Assembly (NCBI RefSeq): GCF_018205345.1
Contig: NZ_JADRHM010000006.1
Coordinates: 1-55,462 of the forward strand
Length of the DNA: 55,462 nucleotides
Reading direction: 5' to 3'
Source of the DNA: Fusobacterium sp. DD2
GTDB lineage: Bacteria; Fusobacteriota; Fusobacteriia; Fusobacteriales; Fusobacteriaceae
Shown: positions 41,486-48,756 of the stretch, piece after piece
Layout of the letters: the number at the start of each line of letters is the position of its first letter
Position numbering within the stretch: the first letter of the stretch is position 1
Program-made: the position numbers and the translations under genes
Notes under the pieces: generated by a model
What the model saw: the letters and a program-made list of their open reading frames with translations, nothing else
The model's database searches: none
Told to the model about the DNA's origin: nothing

Positions 41486-42361
41486 TTATTTTAAAACAAA
41501 GTTATATTCTAGTATAACATCACCTTGGACATTAAGTCCATTTTTACTTAAATAAATTTTCCATGTTCTTCCAACTTCTTCAATAGCGTTATTAATTTCA
41601 GGGACTCCACTACCTTTTTCAAGTTTTAAACTACGAACATTTCCATTTTCATCAATATTCATTCTTATTTTAACTGTTCCATGAAGACCTCTTGCCTGAG
41701 CACTTTCAGGATATACAGGCTCCTTATTACTATTATCCCATCTAGCTACAATATCTCCATCCTCTGTTCCAAGCCTATAACCACTTGGAAGTCCTTCTGT
41801 TCCATCTGAAAAATGTAGAATTCTATCAAATTCCTGATCCTTTCCTGCTTCTGAGTTAAATTTAATCTTATCATTATTTAAATCAAGATTTTCTATTTTT
41901 TCAGGGATAGGTTCTTTTTCCAGCTTAATATCATTTTTCAGTTCTGGTTTAGGAGTAGAACTTTTTATCTGTTCATACTGTTTTTTAGGAGTTACAAGAG
42001 TTTTATTTTCTCTTTCAGCTTTTGCAACGCTTAAGACATCAACTTTAGGAGCTACAATTTTTTTGGCAATACTGTCAAGAGCTGCCAAGTCGACTTTATT
42101 TGGGTCCTTTTTAGGTTTTTCATCTTTTTTAGGCTCAGCAGTTTTTTTATTTTTATCAATTTCAGAAGTGATTTTTTTCTGTTGACTATTGCTGTTTTTC
42201 TTTCCATCAAAGACTTTTTTATCCCTGTTGTCATAAGCTACAAGTCCAATTTTTATTTTTTTATTAGCTACATGCTTAGCACTTAGACTTGGTATCAGGA
42301 GAAGAATAATGATATTGATTATAATGGATAGGAAAAAACTTATGCCATCTTCTCTTCTCAT
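41486..42361 (-). CDS. tonB: TonB-like energy transducer
   Basis: 291 residues: one N-terminal membrane helix (ISFFLSIIINIIILLLIPSL), a long Lys/Pro/Glu-rich periplasmic linker (about 50-175), and a C-terminal TonB domain with PVYPESAQARGLHGTVKIRM followed by the GSGVPEINNAIEEV and WKIYL segments. TonB carries the proton-motive energy of ExbB-ExbD to outer-membrane receptors. The exbB-exbD-tonB order is complete here. No TonB-dependent receptor gene is in the window. Confidence 0.9.
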   Translation of the reverse strand: MRREDGISFFLSIIINIIILLLIPSLSAKHVANKKIKIGLVAYDNRDKKVFDGKKNSNSQQKKITSEIDKNKKTAEPKKDEKPKKDPNKVDLAALDSIAKKIVAPKVDVLSVAKAERENKTLVTPKKQYEQIKSSTPKPELKNDIKLEKEPIPEKIENLDLNNDKIKFNSEAGKDQEFDRILHFSDGTEGLPSGYRLGTEDGDIVARWDNSNKEPVYPESAQARGLHGTVKIRMNIDENGNVRSLKLEKGSGVPEINNAIEEVGRTWKIYLSKNGLNVQGDVILEYNFVLK

Positions 42362-42370
42362 TTTGTCCTC

Positions 42371-42802
42371 CTATCTTTTGCTAGAAGTATCAATATCTAA
42401 TGATTGTGCTCCTGCCTCTTTAGAGATTGTCATAATATCTACAATGTAACCATAGTCTAATTTTTTATCAGCACTTATAATAACATTTTTATCCTGCATT
42501 TTGTCAAGTTTTTCTGCAAGTTTGCTTTTTAAACTATCCTTGTTTACAGGAATCTGTTGTGTTTTACCATTTTCTTTGAAATTCATAACCATGTTTTTAT
42601 TTCTATCAACCAGGATTTGAATCTCTTTAATATCTGAAATCTCCTTTATAGTAGATTGTGGTAAATCTATTTTAATACCAGCTTTCATATCATCAAAGGT
42701 GGTAGCTACCAGGAAGAATATCAGTAAAAGAAACACAACGTCTATCAAAGGAGTAAGTTCAAGAATTAGCTCTCCTTTTCTTCTTTGTCTTTCAATTTTC
42801 AT
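42371..42802 (-). CDS. exbD: ExbD/TolR-family proton channel subunit
   Basis: 143 residues with a short basic N terminus (RQRRKGELILELTPLID), a single membrane helix (VVFLLLIFFLVATTF) beginning at the essential aspartate, and a periplasmic domain (IQILVDRNKN, VIISADKKLDYGYIVDIM). These are the marks of ExbD/TolR. With ExbB it forms the proton-driven motor for TonB. 15 bases separate it from exbB. Confidence 0.93.
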   Translation of the reverse strand: MKIERQRRKGELILELTPLIDVVFLLLIFFLVATTFDDMKAGIKIDLPQSTIKEISDIKEIQILVDRNKNMVMNFKENGKTQQIPVNKDSLKSKLAEKLDKMQDKNVIISADKKLDYGYIVDIMTISKEAGAQSLDIDTSSKR

Positions 42803-42816
42803 ATCTAAATCTTCTC

Positions 42817-43428
42817 CTACCCTCTATAATGATTAATAAGTTCAGTTGTAGTTATCTCCATATCTCCAACTATTCTATCTATCTTTTTGTTGAAGTAGTT
42901 GTAGAATATCAAAGCCGGAATAGCTACAAATAATCCTCCTGCTGTTGTGAAAAGAGCTTCTGAAATACCATTTGCAAGGACTGCTGGATCTCCAGTTCCA
43001 TGTAATGCCACTGCCTGGAATGCTTTAATCATACCTGTAACTGTACCTAGTAATCCAAGTAGTGGAGTAAGGTGAGCTGTTAAAGATATAATCCACATAT
43101 TTCTTTCTAAGTATTTAAGTTGAATCATAGCCTTTTCTTTTGCTTTTTCTTCAAGTTTTGCAGGACTTGCACTTGGATTTTTATATATCTCAATAAGTAC
43201 ATCCTTTATTACTTTAGATGTTGAAGAATGCTCCTTATTTACAATTATAAGAGCATTTTTAATATCTCCGTTATCAAGGCACCCTTTAACTTCATTAGGA
43301 AGTCCGCTTTTATTGTTTTTTTCATTTCTAAAGAAGTATATCAGCCTCTCAATAATAGCACTAAGACCAATTATTGACATAATGAGGATAAAATACATTA
43401 GTAATCCGCCGTTTGTTAAATAGTACAT
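42817..43428 (-). CDS. exbB: ExbB/TolQ-family proton channel subunit
   Basis: 203 residues with three membrane helices: N-terminal (LLMYFILIMSIIGLSAII), a second around HLTPLLGLLGTVTGMIKAF, and a third around EALFTTAGGLFVAIPALIFYNYF. The TPLLGLLGTVTGMI and TTAGGLFVAIPAL segments are the conserved MotA/TolQ/ExbB channel signature. It forms the pentameric channel around ExbD. First gene of exbB-exbD-tonB in the leftward operon. Confidence 0.95.
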   Translation of the reverse strand: MYYLTNGGLLMYFILIMSIIGLSAIIERLIYFFRNEKNNKSGLPNEVKGCLDNGDIKNALIIVNKEHSSTSKVIKDVLIEIYKNPSASPAKLEEKAKEKAMIQLKYLERNMWIISLTAHLTPLLGLLGTVTGMIKAFQAVALHGTGDPAVLANGISEALFTTAGGLFVAIPALIFYNYFNKKIDRIVGDMEITTTELINHYRG

Positions 43429-43449
43429 GATTGTTAATTACCTCCTGGA

Positions 43450-43794
43450 TTATAGAGCTATTATTAAAGCTACTACAGCGATTCCGCCGATTATATATTT
43501 TATGAAAGATTTCTCTTCTACACCTTGTGAAAGTTCTTTTTCAAGAGCATTTTTTTGTCCCTGAACCACTTTTATCTTTTGATTCTGATTTTGAAAGTTA
43601 TCGTTAGTAACTTTAATTGCACCAGATTGAATATTTTGATTTTTCAAAAGCACGTCGTTAGTTTCAATCTCTTTCATTTCAAGTTGTTCCTTATTTACCC
43701 CTTGTACCTCTTTACCTATTGTTGTAACATCCTCTTGTGTACCTAATGCTACCATTGTTGATACTAAAAATAAAGCTGCCATTATCTTTTTCAT
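43450..43794 (-). CDS. Small exported protein with C-terminal membrane anchor
   Basis: 114 residues: a signal peptide (MKKIMAALFLVSTMVALG), a polar Gln/Asn-rich middle of about 70 residues with coiled-coil potential, and a C-terminal hydrophobic helix (YIIGGIAVVALIIAL) ending at the last residue. It should be exported and remain anchored in the inner membrane with the middle part in the periplasm. No family recognised. It stands between the giant TPR protein and exbB, 13 to 21 bases from each, so a role with the TonB machinery is likely. Confidence 0.7.
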   Translation of the reverse strand: MKKIMAALFLVSTMVALGTQEDVTTIGKEVQGVNKEQLEMKEIETNDVLLKNQNIQSGAIKVTNDNFQNQNQKIKVVQGQKNALEKELSQGVEEKSFIKYIIGGIAVVALIIAL

Positions 43795-43806
43795 ATTGAG
43801 TACCTC

Positions 43807-46635
43807 CTAATTATTAAAAAATTGATTATATTTACTTGCTGCTTGTTTATCTAACTTTTGTAATTCTGTAAAATATTTTTTAGCCTGAACTTTATTTTGT
43901 CTTTTTAAAGAGAAATAGAGTAATTTCTCCAGAGCAAAATCTCTGTGTTCAAAGTCTTTGTCATCATAAAGCTCTTTATAAAGTTTTTCAGCTTCTTTAT
44001 TGTTTTGAAGTTTTTCAGCAACTTGTGCTGCTTTAAATTTTGAAATCTTACTGTAATTTCCGTTATACATTACATATCCTTTTGTATAACCTCTCAATGC
44101 ATCTTTATTTTTTCCCTGCAGTTCATTAATAGTGGAAAGCTGAAGTAATACAAAATCTTTATATCTACTATTTTCAAGTTCATCTACTCCAGTGTAGTAG
44201 ATTTTTGCCTTGTCATAGATTTTCTTATCAAAATAGTAATCTCCAAGTTTTATTCCAGCCATCTCTTTGTATTTAGTTCCCTGGAATAGTTTTTCGTACT
44301 CTTTTATAGCTTCCTCTTTCTTATTTTCTCTTTCAAGAATTAAAGATTTGTAATATCCTTTAATCTCTTCATTTTTAACATTTGAAACACTTTCCATTGC
44401 TTCTTCTACTTTATTTTGTGCAAGAAGTGCATCTAATATTTTAGTAGCTGCCTCTTCTTTTACATTATCATTTTTTGCATTTTCATAAAGTGCTCTGTAG
44501 TTCTTAATTATTTTATCAGCATTTCCGCTATTTTCATAGATTTGACCTGAAAGAATATAGATATTCTCTTTCATAGGACTATTTGGATATCTTTCCAGAA
44601 AAGCCTTTTTCTCAATCTCAAACTGATCTATATTTCCAAGATTAACAAGAGAATTAAGATACCAGTAATTAGCATTTTCAGTATACTTTCCATTTGGGAA
44701 ATTGTGTGCTACTAAAGAGTAGTTTTCCATAGCTTTTTCATAATTTTTCTGTCCATAATAGCTGTCAGCAATTTGGAATTGAGCATACTCTTCATATCCT
44801 GGAATAGTTTTTAAACGTTCATAAGTTTCTCTACTCTTATCAAAGTCATCTAATCTGAAATAACTTATTGCCATCTTATCTAATGCTTCTCCAACATTTT
44901 CTCCCTGTGGATATTCATGTATATAAACTTCAGCATTTCCTATGGCATTTTTATAATCTTCTGCTAAGAAACGATTTCTTACTTTATTTATTTGAACCTT
45001 TTCCAAAAGCTCTGGTGATACATTTGGAGTTTCTTCTATTTTTTTAAAATACTCAGCAGCTTCATTATATTTTCCAATACCTATATAGGCTACCCCTTTT
45101 AGATACATGTTATCAAGTGCGTCATCCATTTGAGATAAGTATTCAAGCATCTCATCATATTTTTTTCCTGCAAGTAAAGTTGTAATAAGGTTATTTAAAA
45201 TATCAAAATCCTGGCTTGTACCTAAATATTCCTTATATACATTAGCAGCTTCATCTAACTTGCCTTTTTTATAATAAAGCTCTCCCATTGCAAGATATAT
45301 ATTTTTCTTTTTCTCTCCAGCAGCAGAGAATTTATTCTTATACTCATTAAATCTTATCTGCATATCTTCAAGATCTTCTATTTTGTTATCTATGATAAGT
45401 ATTCTATAAAGATTTTCAGCATTTGGATTAGCTGCATACATTCTTCCATAATAATCTCTGGAAAGATTCAGTTTTCCAAGTTCATATGCTGAGTTAGCTA
45501 TAATAAGATTTATGCTTTCAGTATCCTGTTGATTTACAATAACCCTTTTTATCTCTTCTCTATTATCAATTATTTTTTTGTAATTTTTTAACTGATAGTC
45601 TATTGCAAATATATAGTACATAGCCTGATTGTAGTATGATGTATTTTTAAGACTTTCAAAATATGTCTGAGCTTCTTTAAGTCTTCCTAATTTAAAAAGT
45701 GAAAATCCATAGCTGTATAGTAGCTTTGGATTATTTAGATCTTTTATTTGGCTATAATACTCTATTGCTTTTTCATATTCTCCTTTTGTAGCATATGAAT
45801 CACCAAGTATTCTTAATCCTTCATTATAGTCAGTTGGATTTTTTAAAAGTGCAATTTTTTCTTCAGTTGTTTTAATATCCCCTCTGTTACTATAAATTTC
45901 AATTAGGTTAAGGATTGCTCTTTGGCCATATGCACTATCTTTATCTGCATCAATAGCCTTATCAAATGCCTCTATTGCAGAATCAATATTATTCTTTTTG
46001 TAATATGCAGAACCAAGAAGATAATACATAAACTCCTTGTGCTTTTTACCTCTTTCATTTGAATATTTTTCTACATAGTTTATACACTGATCATAATTTT
46101 TCTGATTATATGATAGTAAGGCCATGTTTAAAAGGACATCACTGTAATATTTGCTATCTTTACTGATAAGTGCATATGCATCTTCTGCATCTTTATAATG
46201 TTCTTTAGCAAGATAAGCAGTAGCACTGTCTAGAATAGCTTTATCATAATAATCATTTTTAGGATCTATAAGTTTTAAATATTCCATACTTGTGTTTTTA
46301 TCACCAAGGGCAGCATAAGATCTTACAAGATAATACTCTATCTCTGGTTTTTCTTTTCTTCCCAAATCCCCAGTCATAAGAAGCATTTTAAAATATTTAA
46401 TCGCATCGTCATAGTTTTCCTGTAAAAAATATACCTTTGCAATTCTATCCATAATGCTTTTATTATATTTAGATGTTGGATATTTATCTAAAAACTCTTT
46501 AGATTCAACAATAGCCATATCAAAGTTTTTCTGTTTATAAAGTTCGTCTACAAATTTTAAGTCATCTCTTTCAGAAGCGAAAGAGGCCATACTCAATGCA
46601 AAAATAAGAGCTGTTGCAAAATATTTTCTTTTCAA
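43807..46635 (-). CDS. Large exported TPR-repeat protein
   Basis: 942 residues: a signal peptide (MKRKYFATALIFALSMASFA) and then tetratricopeptide repeats along the whole length (for instance YDDAIKYFKMLL, IDSAIEAFDKAI, YEKAIEYYSQI, YEKAMENYSLV), probably more than twenty, related in look to the CpoB/BamD type of envelope TPR. It should form a periplasmic superhelix and scaffold other proteins. It is directly before the small anchored protein and exbB-exbD-tonB; in other phyla TPR proteins work with Tol/TonB motors to coordinate envelope processes. The partners here are not known. Confidence 0.85.
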   Translation of the reverse strand: MKRKYFATALIFALSMASFASERDDLKFVDELYKQKNFDMAIVESKEFLDKYPTSKYNKSIMDRIAKVYFLQENYDDAIKYFKMLLMTGDLGRKEKPEIEYYLVRSYAALGDKNTSMEYLKLIDPKNDYYDKAILDSATAYLAKEHYKDAEDAYALISKDSKYYSDVLLNMALLSYNQKNYDQCINYVEKYSNERGKKHKEFMYYLLGSAYYKKNNIDSAIEAFDKAIDADKDSAYGQRAILNLIEIYSNRGDIKTTEEKIALLKNPTDYNEGLRILGDSYATKGEYEKAIEYYSQIKDLNNPKLLYSYGFSLFKLGRLKEAQTYFESLKNTSYYNQAMYYIFAIDYQLKNYKKIIDNREEIKRVIVNQQDTESINLIIANSAYELGKLNLSRDYYGRMYAANPNAENLYRILIIDNKIEDLEDMQIRFNEYKNKFSAAGEKKKNIYLAMGELYYKKGKLDEAANVYKEYLGTSQDFDILNNLITTLLAGKKYDEMLEYLSQMDDALDNMYLKGVAYIGIGKYNEAAEYFKKIEETPNVSPELLEKVQINKVRNRFLAEDYKNAIGNAEVYIHEYPQGENVGEALDKMAISYFRLDDFDKSRETYERLKTIPGYEEYAQFQIADSYYGQKNYEKAMENYSLVAHNFPNGKYTENANYWYLNSLVNLGNIDQFEIEKKAFLERYPNSPMKENIYILSGQIYENSGNADKIIKNYRALYENAKNDNVKEEAATKILDALLAQNKVEEAMESVSNVKNEEIKGYYKSLILERENKKEEAIKEYEKLFQGTKYKEMAGIKLGDYYFDKKIYDKAKIYYTGVDELENSRYKDFVLLQLSTINELQGKNKDALRGYTKGYVMYNGNYSKISKFKAAQVAEKLQNNKEAEKLYKELYDDKDFEHRDFALEKLLYFSLKRQNKVQAKKYFTELQKLDKQAASKYNQFFNN

Positions 46636-46666
46636 GTCCTACCTCCTGAATGTTTGTGCCATTAAT

Positions 46667-47194
46667 TTAGAATATCTCATTTAAATACTCTTCAATTTTC
46701 TTTATTGAAACTGTTGTATTAACACAGGGTTCATTAGGAATTTCATTAAAAATACCTAAAACCTTTACTGGAAATGCATCATGAATACCAGACATAAGAT
46801 CACGTTTACAGGCAACGGCCATAACAAGATCTGGTCTAATATCCCGTATATGCTTTCTTGCAAGGGTTCCCCCAGTTGCAATTTTAATTTCTACAGGAAA
46901 CTTAGATTTTATGTTCAAAAAATCACCTATCACACATTGTCCACATTTCTTACAGTTTTCTATATCAGATGTAATTTTAAAAGGACAATTATAATTTTGA
47001 ATACAGTGTGGTAGTAAAATTAAAACTTTGTTTATTTTTTTACCTTTAATAGCATCTAAAACCCTTAAGTTATTATATTTTAAAAATCTTTGAGCTACTG
47101 GATTTGTTTCTTTTTGCTCCTTTTTTCTTTCTGAAAGGATAAACATCAAATAATAGGCATTATATTTTAATTTTGTCAAGAAATTAGTATTCAT
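46667..47194 (-). CDS. DUF116 protein (cysteine-rich)
   Basis: 175 residues. The segment LLPHCIQNYNCPFK followed by CKKCGQC, and the later ATGGTLARKHIRDIRPD and VAVACKRDL, match the DUF116 family, found in anaerobes and often linked with iron-sulfur or radical chemistry. At least seven conserved cysteines suggest an iron-sulfur cluster. It is the first gene of the leftward operon, right after a good promoter. The usual long N-terminal membrane part of DUF116 proteins is short here. Function unknown. Confidence 0.8.
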   Translation of the reverse strand: MNTNFLTKLKYNAYYLMFILSERKKEQKETNPVAQRFLKYNNLRVLDAIKGKKINKVLILLPHCIQNYNCPFKITSDIENCKKCGQCVIGDFLNIKSKFPVEIKIATGGTLARKHIRDIRPDLVMAVACKRDLMSGIHDAFPVKVLGIFNEIPNEPCVNTTVSIKKIEEYLNEIF

Positions 47195-47226
47195 AGATTA
47201 CCTCTTTTTATTCTCTATCTTTAGAA

Positions 47227-47255
47227 ATTATATCATATTTAAATTCATATTTCAA
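47227..47255 (-). promoter_or_regulatory. Promoter of the 13-gene leftward operon
   Basis: On the minus strand TTGAAA (complement of 47250-47255) and TATAAT (complement of 47227-47232) are 17 bp apart, 33 bases before the DUF116 start. No gap longer than 31 bases and no terminator is seen among the 13 genes that follow. Confidence 0.75.
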
Positions 47256-47332
47256 ACATTCAATTTTTAATCATAACCATATTTTTTTATAGGAAATTTG
47301 CTCGATTTTTATACCTATTTTTTTAAAAGAGA

Positions 47333-47367
47333 ATAAAAAAACCAGCATATTTATTTTAAATAGCTGG
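47333..47367 (-). terminator. Thymidine kinase terminator
   Basis: On the minus strand CCAGC (complement of 47363-47367) pairs with GCTGG (complement of 47342-47346), extended by an AT-rich stem, and is followed by a T-run. It ends the tdk transcript before the operon promoter. Confidence 0.75.
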
Positions 47368-47381
47368 ATAAAAATTTTTTA

Positions 47382-47939
47382 TTATTTTTTATGATTCATA
47401 AAACACTTAAGACAGACACCTTTAAAGTGGTTTCCAATTATTATTTCTCCACCATCAACATTTTTGCTGTCATCAATTAAAAGATTCATAGTAGCTTTTG
47501 CATCTCCACACATCTCGCATACAGTTGGGATTTCTACAATTTTAGTTACAAAGGGAAGCATATATCCTACAGTTTCAAATAACTGTCCCTTGAAGTTAGA
47601 CATAAGTCCATATGCAAATACCAGAGTTTTAGAATCTTTAATAATCTTTACAAGTTCATCTACCTGTGATTTTGTAATAAACTGTACCTCATCTATAAGA
47701 ATAAGATTGGGTTTGTGTTCCAGCCACCATTTATAAAGGTCAAAATCCTTAGTGAGGATTATTGCTTTACAGCTCTCTTTTAATGCCCGACTCTTTATTA
47801 CCCCTCCATCACGAGTATTTGTTTCTGGTTGGAATACAGCAACTTTTTTTCCAGCCATATTATTTCTATGAGCAGTTAAAATAAGTTCAGCACTTTTTCT
47901 TGCTCCTACAACTGAGTAATAAAAAATAAATTTTCCCAT
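47382..47939 (-). CDS. tdk: Thymidine kinase (type II)
   Basis: 185 residues with type II thymidine kinase marks: LILIDEVQF (catalytic glutamate), the lid segment AYGLMSNFKGQLFE and zinc-binding CEMC...CLKC pairs near the end. The P-loop reads YSVVGARKSAEL, where GxMxSGKS/T is expected: the glycine before the lysine is arginine. The enzyme phosphorylates thymidine for salvage. The changed P-loop may reflect a fusobacterial variant; activity is likely but not certain. Divergent from ccpN, sharing a regulatory region. Confidence 0.85.
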   Translation of the reverse strand: MGKFIFYYSVVGARKSAELILTAHRNNMAGKKVAVFQPETNTRDGGVIKSRALKESCKAIILTKDFDLYKWWLEHKPNLILIDEVQFITKSQVDELVKIIKDSKTLVFAYGLMSNFKGQLFETVGYMLPFVTKIVEIPTVCEMCGDAKATMNLLIDDSKNVDGGEIIIGNHFKGVCLKCFMNHKK

Positions 47940-48013
47940 TTCAGCACTCCTTGAATAAAAATATATAAATTTATTATATCACTAAAACACCAATAAATAC
48001 AAATGATTAAATA

Positions 48014-48118
48014 GTGCACACTTATAAAGAGGTTGACTTATTCTTTTAATAATGTTATATATAACGTATGCAACAAAAGAGATTTGTGCACAATAAAACA
48101 ATTATAAATAATGTGCAC
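48014..48118. promoter_or_regulatory. Three GTGCAC palindromes around the ccpN promoter
   Basis: GTGCAC occurs at 48014-48019, 48086-48091 (within TTGTGCACAA) and 48113-48118. One lies upstream of the -35 box and two between promoter and start codon. Each is flanked by A/T. They are candidate operators for the CcpN-type repressor encoded next. Confidence 0.6.
48033..48061 (+). promoter_or_regulatory. Promoter of the ccpN-ppdK-fbp operon
   Basis: TTGACT (48033-48038) and TATATA (48056-48061) are 17 bp apart. Transcription would start near 48068 and run through three gluconeogenic genes. Confidence 0.7.
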
Positions 48119-48138
48119 TAATAAAAATAGGAGGAAAA

Positions 48139-48756
48139 ATGTTACTAACACCCAGGCAGGAGAAAATAGCGGAAATTGTAAAAAAATCTCAGCCTATTAC
48201 AGGAGATGAGATTGCTAAAAAATTATCTCTTACAAGATCAGCTTTGAGAACTGATTTTTCAGTACTAACTTCAAAGGGGATATTAAAATCTAAAACCAGA
48301 GTTGGTTATATATATCAGGGACAGGATGAAAGAAAATATATAAAGGATATTATGGGAGAAGTGGTTTCAGTAGATTCCAAACTATCTGTATATGATACAA
48401 TTCTTGAAATGTTTTTAAAAGACGTTGGAACTATATTTATAACTGAGAACGAAAGTCTAACAGGAATTGTATCTAGAAAAGACTTGTTAAAGATAGCTAT
48501 TGGAAAAACAGATATAACTAAAGTTCCAATAAGTATAATAATGACAAGAATGCCTAATATAATTTTCTGTGAGGAGGATGAAGAGATAATTGCTGGTGTA
48601 AGAAAAATAATAAACCATCAGATAGACTCTTTGCCTGTAGTAAGAATAGTGCAAAATAAAAATAAAGTTATATATAAATTAGTAGGAAGAGTAACCAAAA
48701 CAAATATTACAAAATTATTTTTGGAATATTTTGATAAAAATAAGGGGGATAATTGA
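48139..48756 (+). CDS. ccpN: CcpN-type repressor (HTH plus two CBS domains)
   Basis: ATG at 48139 follows AGGAGG. 205 residues: an N-terminal winged helix (LTPRQEKIAEIVKKSQPITG, LSLTRSALRTDF) and two CBS domains (about 75-130, with GIVSRKDLL, and 135-200). This is the build of CcpN, which represses gluconeogenic genes in Bacillus when glycolysis runs and senses adenine nucleotides through CBS domains. Here it heads an operon with pyruvate phosphate dikinase and FBPase, exactly such targets. The GTGCAC palindromes in its promoter suggest autoregulation. Confidence 0.88.
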   Translation: MLLTPRQEKIAEIVKKSQPITGDEIAKKLSLTRSALRTDFSVLTSKGILKSKTRVGYIYQGQDERKYIKDIMGEVVSVDSKLSVYDTILEMFLKDVGTIFITENESLTGIVSRKDLLKIAIGKTDITKVPISIIMTRMPNIIFCEEDEEIIAGVRKIINHQIDSLPVVRIVQNKNKVIYKLVGRVTKTNITKLFLEYFDKNKGDN

